A DNA stretch of 64,000 nt from Streptomyces sp. PsTaAH-137 (GTDB lineage Bacteria > Actinomycetota > Actinomycetes > Streptomycetales > Streptomycetaceae). The notes beneath the pieces were generated by a model that worked only from the letters and a program-made list of their open reading frames with translations, ran no database searches and was not told the DNA's origin. The stretch's first letter is position 1. Each line of letters starts with the position of its first letter. This document shows positions 1-8,222 of the stretch, one piece after another. The stretch spans positions 186,001 to 250,000 of the forward strand of contig NZ_QLLY01000004.1 in NCBI RefSeq assembly GCF_003259365.1, written 5' to 3'. The position numbers were made by a program, and so were the translations under genes.

Positions 1-694
1 CCTTCATCTCCTCGGTCGAGAAGCCGTCGTCGGCGAGCGAACCGGCCCACGGTACGACGTTCAGCGCGACCGGCTCCGGGAACGGGCCGGTGGCGTCGCC
101 CACGGCACGGCGCACATCGCCGGGGCTCGTCCCCAGCTCCGTACCGGCGACGAGCGACAGCTGGGCGCGCAGGGTCTCGACACCGGAGCGGCCCGCGCCG
201 CTCACCGCCTGGTACGAGGAGACGACCAGCTCGCGCAGGCCGAACTCGGCGTGCAGCGCGCCGACGGCCACGATCATCGACAGGGTCGTGCAGTTCGGGT
301 TGGCGATGATGCCGCGCGGCCGCACGCGCGCGGCGTGCGGATTGACCTCGGGGACGACGAGCGGCACGTCGGCGTCCATCCGGAAGGCCGCGGAGTTGTC
401 GACGACGACCACGCCCTTGGCGGCGGCGATCGGCGCCCACTGGGCGGCCACCTCGTCGGGCACGTCGAACATGGCGACGTCGACCCCGTCGAAGACCGAC
501 TCCTCCAGGGCGACGACCTCGACCTCCTCGCCGCGCACGGTGAGCTTGCGCCCGGCCGAGCGCGGGGAGGCGACGAGCCGGATCTCGCCCCAGATGTCCG
601 CACGCTGCGACAGCAGTTGCAGCAGAACGGCGCCGACGCTCCCGGTCGCACCCACGACCGCGAGCGTCGGACGCCGCATGGAGTTTTCGGCCAT
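1..694 (-). CDS. asd: Aspartate-semialdehyde dehydrogenase (3' end outside window)
   Basis: Reduces aspartyl phosphate to aspartate semialdehyde with NADPH, the second step of the Lys/Met/Thr/diaminopimelate pathway. About 231 N-terminal residues are visible; the C-terminus lies beyond position 1. The nucleotide-binding motif GATGSVG is at residues 15-21 and the catalytic cysteine sits in NPNCTT near residue 135. The ATG start (694-692) overlaps the lysC stop by one base, so the two genes are translationally coupled. A second in-frame ATG five codons later is a possible alternative start. The order lysC-asd is typical of actinobacteria. Only the truncation by the window edge is unusual. Confidence 0.96.
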   Translation of the reverse strand, partial: MAENSMRRPTLAVVGATGSVGAVLLQLLSQRADIWGEIRLVASPRSAGRKLTVRGEEVEVVALEESVFDGVDVAMFDVPDEVAAQWAPIAAAKGVVVVDNSAAFRMDADVPLVVPEVNPHAARVRPRGIIANPNCTTLSMIVAVGALHAEFGLRELVVSSYQAVSGAGRSGVETLRAQLSLVAGTELGTSPGDVRRAVGDATGPFPEPVALNVVPWAGSLADDGFSTEEMK

Positions 695-1215
695 CAGCGG
701 CCGGTGCCTCCGTAGACCACGGCCTCGTCGGAGTCCGAGTCGAGCCCGAAGGCGGAGTGCACGGCGCGCACGGCCTCGTTCACGTCGTCGGCGCGCGTGA
801 CCACCGAGATGCGGATCTCGGAGGTCGAGATCAGCTCGATGTTGACGCCCGCGTCGGTCAGCGCCTCGAAGAAGCCGGCCGTGACACCCGGGTTCGTCTT
901 CATACCGGCGCCGACGAGCGAGATCTTGGCGATCTGGTCGTCGTAGCGCAGCGAGTCGAAGCCGACAGTGGCCCGCTGCTTCTCCAGGGCGTCGATGGCC
1001 TTGCGGCCCTCGGTCTTGGGCAGCGTGAAGGAGATGTCCGTCAGACCGGTCGACGCCGCCGACACGTTCTGGACGATCATGTCGAGGTTGATCTCGGCGT
1101 TCGCGATGGCCCGGAAGATCTTCGCGGCCTCGCCCGGCTTGTCCGGAACGCCGACGACGGTGACCTTCGCCTCGGAGGTGTCGTGCGCGACACCGGAGAT
1201 GATCGCCTGCTCCAC
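694..1215 (-). other. Probable internal start making the aspartokinase beta subunit
   Basis: In-frame GTG at 1215 preceded by a purine-rich AAGGGG about nine bases upstream. Translation from here begins [19 protein letters not shown] and gives a 173-residue protein made only of the ACT regulatory region. Class II aspartokinases of Corynebacterium are known to make such a beta chain from an internal start at the equivalent position. That it is used here is an inference from the aligned start and the ribosome site. Confidence 0.6.
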
Positions 1216-1977
1216 GGACTCTGCCCCTTGCTTCTTCACGAGCGGTTCGTTGCTGACCCACGTGCCCTGCAGTCCGCTGAAGCTGGACCGCACGTGGATC
1301 GGGATGTTGTAGCGACGGGCGTACTCCACGCAGCGGTGGAGCAGCACCTTCGACCCGGAGCTGGCGAGCTCCAGCATGTCCTCGAAGGAGATCCAGTCGA
1401 TCTTCCGCGCCTTCTTCACCACGCGCGGGTCGGCGGTGAACACGCCGTCGACGTCGGTGTAGATCTCGCAGACCTCGGCGTCGAGCGCGGCGGCAAGGGC
1501 GACCGCGGTCGTGTCGGAACCGCCACGGCCCAGCGTGGTGATGTCCTTCTTGTCCTGCGAGACACCCTGGAACCCGGCGACGATGGCAATGTTGCCGTCG
1601 TCCAGGGACTCCTTGATGCGGCCCGGCGTGACGTCGATGATCCGGGCTTTGTTGTGGACCGAGTCGGTGATGACACCGGCCTGACTGCCCGTGAACGACT
1701 GGGCCTCGTGGCCCAGGTTTTTGATCGCCATGGCCAGCAGGGCCATGGAGATCCGCTCCCCGGCGGTCAGCAGCATGTCGAACTCTCGTCCGGCAGGGAT
1801 CGGGGATACCTGCTCGGCGAGATCGATCAACTCATCCGTCGTGTCGCCCATCGCGGACACCACGACAACCACCTGGTTGCCGTTCTTCTTGGCGTCCACA
1901 ATGCGCTTGGCGACCCGCTTGATGCCCTCGGCATCGGCTACGGAGGAGCCTCCGTACTTCTGCACGACAAGGCCCAC
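694..1977 (-). CDS. lysC: Aspartate kinase (lysine/threonine-sensitive type)
   Basis: Phosphorylates L-aspartate, the committed step of the aspartate family and of diaminopimelate for peptidoglycan. The GTG start at 1977 gives 427 residues, begins with the family N-terminus [12 protein letters not shown] and has a GAGGAG ribosome site just upstream; a longer open frame to 2172 lacks family sequence. The amino-acid kinase domain ([17 protein letters not shown]) is followed by two C-terminal ACT domains that normally bind feedback inhibitors. It ends one base inside the start of asd. An internal GTG at 1215 probably also produces a separate regulatory (beta) subunit. Confidence 0.96.
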   Translation of the reverse strand: MGLVVQKYGGSSVADAEGIKRVAKRIVDAKKNGNQVVVVVSAMGDTTDELIDLAEQVSPIPAGREFDMLLTAGERISMALLAMAIKNLGHEAQSFTGSQAGVITDSVHNKARIIDVTPGRIKESLDDGNIAIVAGFQGVSQDKKDITTLGRGGSDTTAVALAAALDAEVCEIYTDVDGVFTADPRVVKKARKIDWISFEDMLELASSGSKVLLHRCVEYARRYNIPIHVRSSFSGLQGTWVSNEPLVKKQGAESVEQAIISGVAHDTSEAKVTVVGVPDKPGEAAKIFRAIANAEINLDMIVQNVSAASTGLTDISFTLPKTEGRKAIDALEKQRATVGFDSLRYDDQIAKISLVGAGMKTNPGVTAGFFEALTDAGVNIELISTSEIRISVVTRADDVNEAVRAVHSAFGLDSDSDEAVVYGGTGR

Positions 1978-2207
1978 GTGCGCTCCTCGCTCAGTCCGTC
2001 TGTCACCGCGCATGCGCATGCATGGCGGTCGGCTCAGTTTAACGAGCGGCCGAATTCCGCCCCGGCTATATCGCATCGTGAGATGTCCCGCCCACGAAGT
2101 GATCACCGGGCCAACTGGCCATCGGCGTCCGGCCGCTCCGGACAAGCACATGCCCACGCCCTCCGGGGTCAACCGGAATCGTGGGGCGGGTCACATCGGA
2201 GGGGTGC

Positions 2208-2873
2208 TCACTTCACCGTGCGCAGGCCCAGAGGAGCGGCGATCTCCTCCGCCATGACACGGCCCGCCTCCTCCTCCAGGGTGCCTTCCCCGGTGGACAG
2301 GTCCTCGTCGGTGTCGAGGCCGTCCAGCTCCGCCAGCGGCTGGTTCAGGCGGACGTGGGCGACCAGGGACTGGAGGGCGCGCAGGGTGGCCGAGGCGGTC
2401 GAGCCCCAGTTGGAGAAGTACGAGAACTGCCACCACCACAGGGCCTCGGTCACCCGGCCCGCGCGGTAGTGCGCCATGCCGTGCCGCAGGTCGGTGACGA
2501 CATCGGCCAGATCGTCCGAGATCCGGGCCGCGACGGGCGCCTTGCGGGGCTCGTACGGGTCGAAGACCTCGGAGTAGACGTCGATCGGGTCGAGCATTCT
2601 GGCCAGCCGCTCGCGCAGCTCGTCGACATCGGCCTCCGGGCCGAGGTCCGGCTCGTAGCGCTCGTCCGGGACGATGTCCTCGTGCGCGCCGAGCCGGCCG
2701 CCCGCCAGCATCAGCTGGGAGACCTCCAGGAGGAGGAACGGCACGGCGGAGTCCGGCTCGTCGCCCTTGGCGATCTCGGCGACCGCGACGATGAACGACT
2801 CGATCTGGTCGGAGATCTGGACCGCGAAGTCGTTCGGGTCCTGGCTCGTGGCGTGCAGGGTGGCATCAGACAT
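2208..2873 (-). CDS. DUF5063 domain protein
   Basis: A 221-residue soluble, acidic protein matching the actinobacterial DUF5063 family as I recognise it. It has no signal peptide or membrane segment. A tryptophan-rich stretch ([15 protein letters not shown], about residues 143-157) and a long acidic C-terminal region are visible. Its start overlaps the stop of recR by eight bases, so it is the downstream member of a recR-DUF5063 pair and possibly of a ybaB-recR-DUF5063 operon. Function is unknown. The conserved association with recR suggests co-expression with a DNA-repair gene but does not prove a repair role. Confidence 0.85.
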   Translation of the reverse strand: MSDATLHATSQDPNDFAVQISDQIESFIVAVAEIAKGDEPDSAVPFLLLEVSQLMLAGGRLGAHEDIVPDERYEPDLGPEADVDELRERLARMLDPIDVYSEVFDPYEPRKAPVAARISDDLADVVTDLRHGMAHYRAGRVTEALWWWQFSYFSNWGSTASATLRALQSLVAHVRLNQPLAELDGLDTDEDLSTGEGTLEEEAGRVMAEEIAAPLGLRTVK

Positions 2874-3465
2874 CTAGGAGTCGTCTCCCCTCGAAGGCAC
2901 GGCCGAGGGTGACCTCGTCCGCGTACTCCAGGTCGCCCCCGACGGGGAGGCCGCTGGCCAGGCGGGTGACCTTCAGGCCCATGGGCTTGATCATGCGGGC
3001 GAGGTACGTCGCCGTGGCCTCGCCCTCCAGGTTGGGATCAGTGGCCAGGATCAGCTCCGTGACCGTCCCGTCGGCCAACCGCGCGAGAAGTTCTCGTATA
3101 CGCAGATCGTCCGGACCCACGCCTTCGATCGGGCTGATGGCACCGCCGAGGACGTGGTACTTCCCGCGGAACTCACGGGTCCGCTCGATGGCGACGACGT
3201 CCTTGGGCTCCTCGACCACGCAGATGACGGAGGGGTCGCGGCGCGGGTCCCGGCAGATGTTGCACAGCTCCTCCTGCGCCACGTTTCCGCACGTGGCGCA
3301 GAAGCGGACCTTCGCCTTGACCTCCATCAGCGCCTGCGCGAGCCGCCGGACGTCGGTGGGCTCCGCCTGGAGGATGTGGAAGGCGATCCGCTGCGCGCTC
3401 TTGGGACCGACGCCGGGCAGCCTGCCCAACTCGTCGATGAGGTCCTGGACCACGCCTTCGTACAC
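2866..3465 (-). CDS. recR: Recombination mediator protein RecR
   Basis: RecFOR-pathway mediator that helps load RecA on gapped DNA. The 199-residue protein has the family order: N-terminal helix-hairpin-helix ([18 protein letters not shown]), a four-cysteine zinc finger (CATCGN...CNIC), a Toprim domain ([22 protein letters not shown]) and a C-terminal [14 protein letters not shown] segment. Start is GTG. It lies 57 bp after ybaB, an association common across bacteria, and overlaps the following DUF5063 gene by eight bases. Length and motifs are normal. Confidence 0.97.
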   Translation of the reverse strand: MYEGVVQDLIDELGRLPGVGPKSAQRIAFHILQAEPTDVRRLAQALMEVKAKVRFCATCGNVAQEELCNICRDPRRDPSVICVVEEPKDVVAIERTREFRGKYHVLGGAISPIEGVGPDDLRIRELLARLADGTVTELILATDPNLEGEATATYLARMIKPMGLKVTRLASGLPVGGDLEYADEVTLGRAFEGRRLLDV

Positions 3466-3522
3466 GGATCAGTCGCCTTCCGGTGGGGTGTCGCTCGGTA
3501 CGTACGGTAGTCGGCGCCCGCC

Positions 3523-3867
3523 CTAGAAGGGGAGGCCCGGGATGCCGCTGCCGCCGCCGAGGCCCTGCGCGAGCGGGCCGAGCTTCTGCTGCTGCAGCGT
3601 CTGCGCGTTCTCGTTGGCCGCCGCGACCGCCGCGATGACCAGGTCGGCGAGGGTCTCGGTGTCCTCGGGGTCGACCGCCTTCGGGTCGATCGTCAAGGCC
3701 CGCAGCTCGCCCGAGCCCGTCACGGTCGCCTTGACGAGGCCGCCGCCCGCCTGGCCCTCGACCTCGGTCTGCGCCAGCTCTTCCTGAGCCTTCGCGAGGT
3801 CCTGCTGCATCTTCTGGGCCTGCTGGAGCAGCTGCTGCATGTTGGGCTGGCCACCACCGGGGATCAC
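3523..3867 (-). CDS. YbaB/EbfC family nucleoid-associated protein
   Basis: Small DNA-binding protein of the YbaB/EbfC family, usually dimeric and usually found beside recR and dnaX. The chosen GTG start (3867) has AGGAG seven bases upstream and gives 114 residues; a TTG two codons earlier (3873) is possible. A long basic/glutamine-rich helix ([20 protein letters not shown]) precedes the conserved [13 protein letters not shown] region and the [15 protein letters not shown] helix. The C-terminus is glycine-rich. The location upstream of recR in the same direction supports the call. No promoter was confidently seen in the 241-bp gap before the divergent SLATT gene. Confidence 0.93.
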   Translation of the reverse strand: MIPGGGQPNMQQLLQQAQKMQQDLAKAQEELAQTEVEGQAGGGLVKATVTGSGELRALTIDPKAVDPEDTETLADLVIAAVAAANENAQTLQQQKLGPLAQGLGGGSGIPGLPF

Positions 3868-4108
3868 GGTCAACTCCTGGGGTCCGGGTGCGTGCGGTCT
3901 GAGTAGTACCGAGCCTACGTGGTCCGGGGAGCCACCGCCCTGGCACCTTTGACTGCACTCTTTCGAGTGAGAACGCCCGCGGCCCTATACCTGATGAAGG
4001 CCCACTTCTAGGCGTAAAACCCGCGAAAACGGGACCTTGGCCACCCATTGGGCGGTAGGAAGATGCTGCACATCGAGCCCCAGCCGTGACCAGTCGAGGG
4101 AGTGCCGG

Positions 4109-4828
4109 GTGAGTCAGCCGGAGATGCAGCCCGAAGGACCGCCCCAGGAGGGTGCCGGCGACCTCACCGGGCGGGCGTTCCCGCTCGGCGACTGGGGCGA
4201 GCCCGCCGAGCGGCTCGACGAGCTGTACCGGTGGGTCGAGCGGGGCGCCCTGCGGACCGCGGACCGCTATCTCGCCGACCGGATCTGGAAGCGCCGGGGC
4301 GCTCGGGCGCTGCGGGCGGCGGCCGTGTTCGGGGCCGTGTGCGCCGGGGTGCTGCCGCTGCTCGACCTGACGGGCACCGCGTCGGGGACGGCGCCGTGGG
4401 GGTATCTCGCCCTGCTGCTGGCCGTGGCGAGCGTCGGCTGCGACCGGTACTTCGGGCTGACCTCGGGCTGGATAAGGGATGTCGCCACGGCACAGGCGGT
4501 GCAGCGGCGACTGCTGGTGCTCCAGTTCGACTGGGCGTCGGAGAGCGTCCGTGAGGTGCTGGGGCCCGCCGACGGGACCGCGAGCGAGGCCGCCGAGCGG
4601 TGTCTGGGGGTGCTGCGGCGGTTCTCCGAGGACGTGACGGAGCTGGTGCGGGCCGAGACGACGGACTGGATGGTGGAGTTCCGCTCCGGCCCCGCGCCGC
4701 TGATCCTGCAGTCCTCGATCCCGAGCCCGACCCCCCGCTCCCCGGAGACGAACGGCATCCCCCGCTTCCCCCTCCCCCCGGGCACCCGCCCGAACATGCC
4801 CCGCCAACGCCCTCCGGAGCCGCGGTAG
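4109..4828 (+). CDS. SLATT-domain membrane protein (DUF4231-like)
   Basis: Predicted 239-residue membrane protein. The GTG start at 4109 has a GAGGGAG ribosome site; an upstream in-frame ATG at 4037 lacks one. An N-terminal helical region with conserved WVERGALRTADRYLADR is followed by two membrane segments (around AAAVFGAVCAGVLPLLDL and GYLALLLAVASVGCDRYFG), then a long helical tail and a proline-rich disordered end. This matches the SLATT family of two-helix membrane proteins, some of which act as pore-forming effectors in bacterial conflict systems. Here it stands alone, divergent from ybaB-recR, with no nuclease, cyclase or sensor next to it, so an immunity role is only speculation. Confidence 0.8.
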   Translation: MSQPEMQPEGPPQEGAGDLTGRAFPLGDWGEPAERLDELYRWVERGALRTADRYLADRIWKRRGARALRAAAVFGAVCAGVLPLLDLTGTASGTAPWGYLALLLAVASVGCDRYFGLTSGWIRDVATAQAVQRRLLVLQFDWASESVREVLGPADGTASEAAERCLGVLRRFSEDVTELVRAETTDWMVEFRSGPAPLILQSSIPSPTPRSPETNGIPRFPLPPGTRPNMPRQRPPEPR

Positions 4829-4935
4829 GGGCCGCCCGGAACGCTCCCCCCCGCGCCGGGGTGCCGCCTTGCCCACCCTGCCGCCCCAGGCGGCAGACTG
4901 CCCAAGGCTGGGGACCTCGACTGAGGCGCCCCGTC

Positions 4936-5086
4936 AGGGGCGCGGGACTGTGCACATCAGCGGCTCCGCCGCAGGGCGCGACAAGCCCCGCAAGGGGCGC
5001 GGGGAACTGCGCGGCCAGCCACGACGAGAGCCGCACACGAGCGACGGCCCAGGGGCGCGGGGAACTGCGCGACCAGCCACGACGAG
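4936..5086 (+). repeat. Cluster of three dispersed intergenic repeats
   Basis: The 343-bp gap between the SLATT gene and the GntR gene contains three copies (about 4936-4960, 4992-5028, 5050-5086) of a repeat whose core is GGGGCGCGGGGAACTGCGCG followed by an ACCAGCCACGACGAG-like tail. The first copy is degenerate (ACTGTGC). The same unit recurs at seven other loci in this window, always directly downstream of a gene end. Likely role: 3'-end hairpins or terminators, or a REP/BIME-like element. No gene was seen in the gap. Confidence 0.9.
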
Positions 5087-5171
5087 ACCGGTGGCTGCCC
5101 ACGCACCGTAAAAGGCGGCCCGCAGCTAGGCTGACCCGAACACATCGACCAGCTGCCCCCGGAGGGGACGC

Positions 5172-5864
5172 GTGCCCGCATCCGACGCCCCCGCCGTCAC
5201 CCGCAACACCCTGCGCCAGCAGATCGCGGACGCCCTGCGCGACGAGATCCTGAGCGGCCGCCTCACCCCGGGCCAGGAATTCACCGTCAAGGAGATCGCC
5301 GACGGCTACGGCGTCTCGGCCACCCCCGTCCGCGAGGCCCTGGTCGACCTCACGGCCCAGGGCCTCCTCGACTCCGCCCAGCACCGCGGCTTCCGCGTCC
5401 ACGAGTACTCGCTGGCCGACCACCGCGCCATGATCGAGGCCCGCAGCCTGGTCGCCGACGGCATCTTCCGCGGGCTCGCCGAGAACGCCCCCGAGGATCC
5501 GGGCACCTTCGAGGCCCTGGCCGGAGTGCGCCGCCGCGGCGAGGAGGCGGCCCGCGCCGCGACCGCCGGCGATCTGAACGTGCTGATCGGCTACGACCTG
5601 CGGTTCTGGCGGGAGCTCTCGGCGCTCTTCGGCAACCCCTACCTCTCCGACTTCTTCCACCGGCTGCGCGTCCAGTCCTGGATGTACACGGTGCCCCACC
5701 TGCGCCGGGCCGGGGATCTGAAGGGCAGCCTGTGGGCCGGGCACTGCGAGCTCGTGGACGCCCTCGCCGCCCGGGACCCGCGCCGCGCGCACGCGATCAT
5801 CGCCGCGTACAACGCCGACTCGCTCGCGCTGGTCGAGCGCCTCACCGGCGCAGGATCCCGCTGA
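5172..5864 (+). CDS. GntR-family transcriptional regulator (FadR/FCD type)
   Basis: A 230-residue regulator with an N-terminal winged helix-turn-helix (LRQQIADALRDEILSGRL, then GVSATPVREALVDLTAQGLL, residues about 13-75) and an all-helical FCD ligand-binding domain. The His/Asp residues of FCD metal sites are plausible (DLRFWRELSALFGNPYL; GHCELVDALAARD). The GTG start at 5172 has a GGAGGGG site. FCD regulators usually respond to small organic acids and repress nearby catabolic genes. The gene downstream is uncharacterised, so the ligand and regulon cannot be assigned. Confidence 0.92.
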   Translation: MPASDAPAVTRNTLRQQIADALRDEILSGRLTPGQEFTVKEIADGYGVSATPVREALVDLTAQGLLDSAQHRGFRVHEYSLADHRAMIEARSLVADGIFRGLAENAPEDPGTFEALAGVRRRGEEAARAATAGDLNVLIGYDLRFWRELSALFGNPYLSDFFHRLRVQSWMYTVPHLRRAGDLKGSLWAGHCELVDALAARDPRRAHAIIAAYNADSLALVERLTGAGSR

Positions 5865-5948
5865 ACGCTTCCCTGCAAGACAGGTCTGCCCCGGCCCGCC
5901 GCGCACTACCCTTGCGCTACGCAGGACGTCCGACTCTAAGGAGCCCCC

Positions 5949-6599
5949 TTGGCCTGTGACCTGTGGCTCGTCCCCCTCGTCGACGTGCTGTGCCACAGCC
6001 CCGACAATCCCTTCGCCGACGAACTCGCGCTCTACGACAAGGCGTTGCACGAGGCAGGACTGCCGCCGGTGCCGGTCTACTCGTACATGCCGGGGCTCTC
6101 GGGCGACGTGGCCCCGGTCGCGGGGTTCGACTACGACGCGCTGCACTTCCTGCGCCGGGCGTACCTGCTCCAGCTGTGCGGGCTCGCGGTGACGCCGGTC
6201 GACGAACTCGGCGGGGACTACGAGCAGTTGCTGGAGATGTTCGAGTCGACGGCGCAGAGTTCGCATCTGGTGTGGCACTACGACCACGCGGGCGCGTACG
6301 TGCCCGTGGACTTCCCGACCCCGCTGTCCAACGACGAACTGCTCGCCGGGGGCGGCCCGCTGGGCTCGTCGCACGCGCTGCTGCGGGAACTGGAGTACGT
6401 AGCCGCGGCGATCGGGATCGACCCGTCGAACCCGCCGTCGGCGCCCGCGCCGCCCGCCGGGCCCACCGCGCTGGAAGAGCCGGCGGCCGCGGTGCCGCTC
6501 GACGACAGCCCGTTCGCGCGGGAGCGTCACGTGTGGCTGGGCCTGCACCAGGCGGCGACCCGCAGCCTGGCCCAGGGCTCGATGATCATCTTCAGCTGA
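5949..6599 (+). CDS. Conserved hypothetical protein
   Basis: A 216-residue protein I do not recognise. The start is a TTG at 5949 with a strong AAGGAG five bases upstream; no other start in this frame is as good. There is no signal peptide or membrane helix despite the hydrophobic beginning. The first 150 residues are rich in Asp, Tyr, Leu and His (DYDALHFLRRAYLLQLCG; HLVWHYDHAGAYVPVDFP), followed by an Ala/Pro linker and a conserved-looking end. It is preceded by a GntR gene 84 bp upstream and ends at a strong bidirectional hairpin. No function is proposed. Confidence 0.8.
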   Translation: MACDLWLVPLVDVLCHSPDNPFADELALYDKALHEAGLPPVPVYSYMPGLSGDVAPVAGFDYDALHFLRRAYLLQLCGLAVTPVDELGGDYEQLLEMFESTAQSSHLVWHYDHAGAYVPVDFPTPLSNDELLAGGGPLGSSHALLRELEYVAAAIGIDPSNPPSAPAPPAGPTALEEPAAAVPLDDSPFARERHVWLGLHQAATRSLAQGSMIIFS

Positions 6600-6603
6600 A
6601 CCG

Positions 6604-6634
6604 TTCCGGTGGGCCGGGCCCCGGCCCACCGGAA
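6604..6634. terminator. Bidirectional terminator hairpin
   Basis: Perfect inverted repeat of 15 bp per arm around a single central base (TTCCGGTGGGCCGGG / CCCGGCCCACCGGAA). It lies between the ends of two converging genes (stops at 6599 and 6643). The symmetry and position support termination in both directions. Confidence 0.85.
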
Positions 6635-6642
6635 ACCGAGCG

Positions 6643-7998
6643 CTAGACCGTGTGCTCGTCCGCGACGCTCAGCGCCGCGTCGAGGGCGGCGAGGCCCTCC
6701 TTGGCCTCCGCCTCGGTGATGTTCAGCGGCGGCACGACGTGCGTACGGTTCATGTTGATGAAGGGCCACAGGCCGTTCTTCTTGGCGGCGGCGCCGAACG
6801 CGGCCATCGGCGCGTTGTCCGCACCGGCCGCGTTGTACGGCACCAGCGGCTCGCGCGTCTCCTTGTCCCGTACGAGGTCCAGGGCCCAGAACATGCCGAC
6901 ACCGCGCACCTCGCCCACCGACGGGTGCCGCTCGGCGAGCTCGCGCAGGGCCGGCTCGATGATCTCGGCGCCGGTCCTCGCGGCCTGCTCGACGATGCCC
7001 TCCTCCGCCATCACGTTGATGGTGGCGACGGCGGCGGCGCAGGCCAGCGGGTGCCCCGAGTAGGTGAGACCACCGGGGTACGGGCGCTTGGCGAAGGTCT
7101 CCGCGATCGCGCCGGAGATCGCGACACCGCCCAGCGGCACATAGCCCGAGTTCACGCCCTTGGCGAAGGTCATCAGGTCGGGCGTGACGTCGTACAGGTC
7201 GGCGGCGAACCACTGGCCGGTGCGGCCGAAGCCCGCCATGACCTCGTCGAGGACGAAGACGATGCCGTACTTGTCGCACAGCTCGCGGACACCGGCGAGA
7301 TAGCCGGCGGGCGGCAGCATGATGCCGGCCGTGCCCGGGACGGTCTCCAGGATGATCGCGGCGATGGTGGCCGGACCCTCGAACTGGATCGTCGACTCCA
7401 GGTGCTCCAGGGCGCGCGCGCACTCCTGCTCCTCCGTCTCGGCGTAGAAGCGCGAGCGGTACAGGAACGGCGCCCAGAAGCGCACGACACCGGCCGAGCC
7501 GCTGTCGTTGGCCCAGCGGCGCGGGTCGCCGGTGACGTTGATCGCCTGCTGGGTGCCGCCGTGGTACGAGCGGTACGCGGAGAGCACCTTCGGGCGGCCG
7601 GTGTGCAGCCGGGCCATCCGCAGGGCGTGCTCGACGGCGTCCGCGCCGCCGTTGGTGAAGAAGATCTTGTCGAGGTCGCCGGGGGTGCGCTCGGCGATGA
7701 GGCGTGCGGCCTCGGAGCGCGACTCGACGGCGAACGCGGGCGCGAAGGTCGTCATCGTCGCCGCCTGCTCCTGGATCGCGGCGACGACCTTCGGGTGCTG
7801 GTACCCGATGTTCGTGTAGACGAGCCCGGAGGTGAAGTCCAGGTAGCGGTTGCCGTCGTAGTCCCAGAAGTACGAGCCTTCGGCACCGGCGACGGCGAGC
7901 GGATCGATGAGTTCCTGTGCGGACCAGGAGTGGAACACGTGCTTGCGGTCCGCGGCCTTGACGGCGGCGCCGACCTGGGGATTCGGCTGAGGGGTCAT
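6643..7998 (-). CDS. Class III PLP-dependent aminotransferase
   Basis: A 451-residue omega-type aminotransferase. Family features in order: FWDYDGNRYLDFTSGL near the N-terminus, TNGGADAVEHALRMAR, the SYHGGT motif, the PLP-aspartate segment VFVLDEVMAGFGRTG, and the catalytic lysine in LMTFAKGVNSGYVPLGG. The ATG at 7998 is chosen because upstream open frame lacks family sequence, although its ribosome site is weak. Family members transfer amino groups from omega-amino acids or related amines to pyruvate or 2-oxoglutarate; substrate cannot be told from sequence. It is divergent from the protein kinase gene and converges on the hypothetical gene at 5949. Confidence 0.92.
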   Translation of the reverse strand: MTPQPNPQVGAAVKAADRKHVFHSWSAQELIDPLAVAGAEGSYFWDYDGNRYLDFTSGLVYTNIGYQHPKVVAAIQEQAATMTTFAPAFAVESRSEAARLIAERTPGDLDKIFFTNGGADAVEHALRMARLHTGRPKVLSAYRSYHGGTQQAINVTGDPRRWANDSGSAGVVRFWAPFLYRSRFYAETEEQECARALEHLESTIQFEGPATIAAIILETVPGTAGIMLPPAGYLAGVRELCDKYGIVFVLDEVMAGFGRTGQWFAADLYDVTPDLMTFAKGVNSGYVPLGGVAISGAIAETFAKRPYPGGLTYSGHPLACAAAVATINVMAEEGIVEQAARTGAEIIEPALRELAERHPSVGEVRGVGMFWALDLVRDKETREPLVPYNAAGADNAPMAAFGAAAKKNGLWPFINMNRTHVVPPLNITEAEAKEGLAALDAALSVADEHTV

Positions 7999-8222
7999 GG
8001 GGCCGAGGGTAAAGGTGCGCCGCCCCCGGGTGCCATCGGCGTCCTGTCTGCGGGACGCCGGGGAACACGACAGTCTGTCGCCCGCCGCCGGAAGGGCCCT
8101 GGGCGGGGCCCTTATCAGGACAGGTCCGTTACGGAACCGTAGAAGCCAGTAAGGGTCCCTCTGTCGTAGGTCGGCACTATTCTCGGTTTTGTTGCACACA
8201 TACCGGGGGAGGGTGGCGCGAC

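Noticed and set aside
757..2469. 570-codon plus-strand open frame opposite lysC
   Set aside because: Antisense shadow of lysC and the DUF5063 gene; no ribosome site and no recognisable domain.
3954..3967. CACTC-TTTC-GAGTG inverted repeat upstream of ybaB
   Set aside because: Only 5-bp arms, no match to a known operator, and likely to occur by chance.
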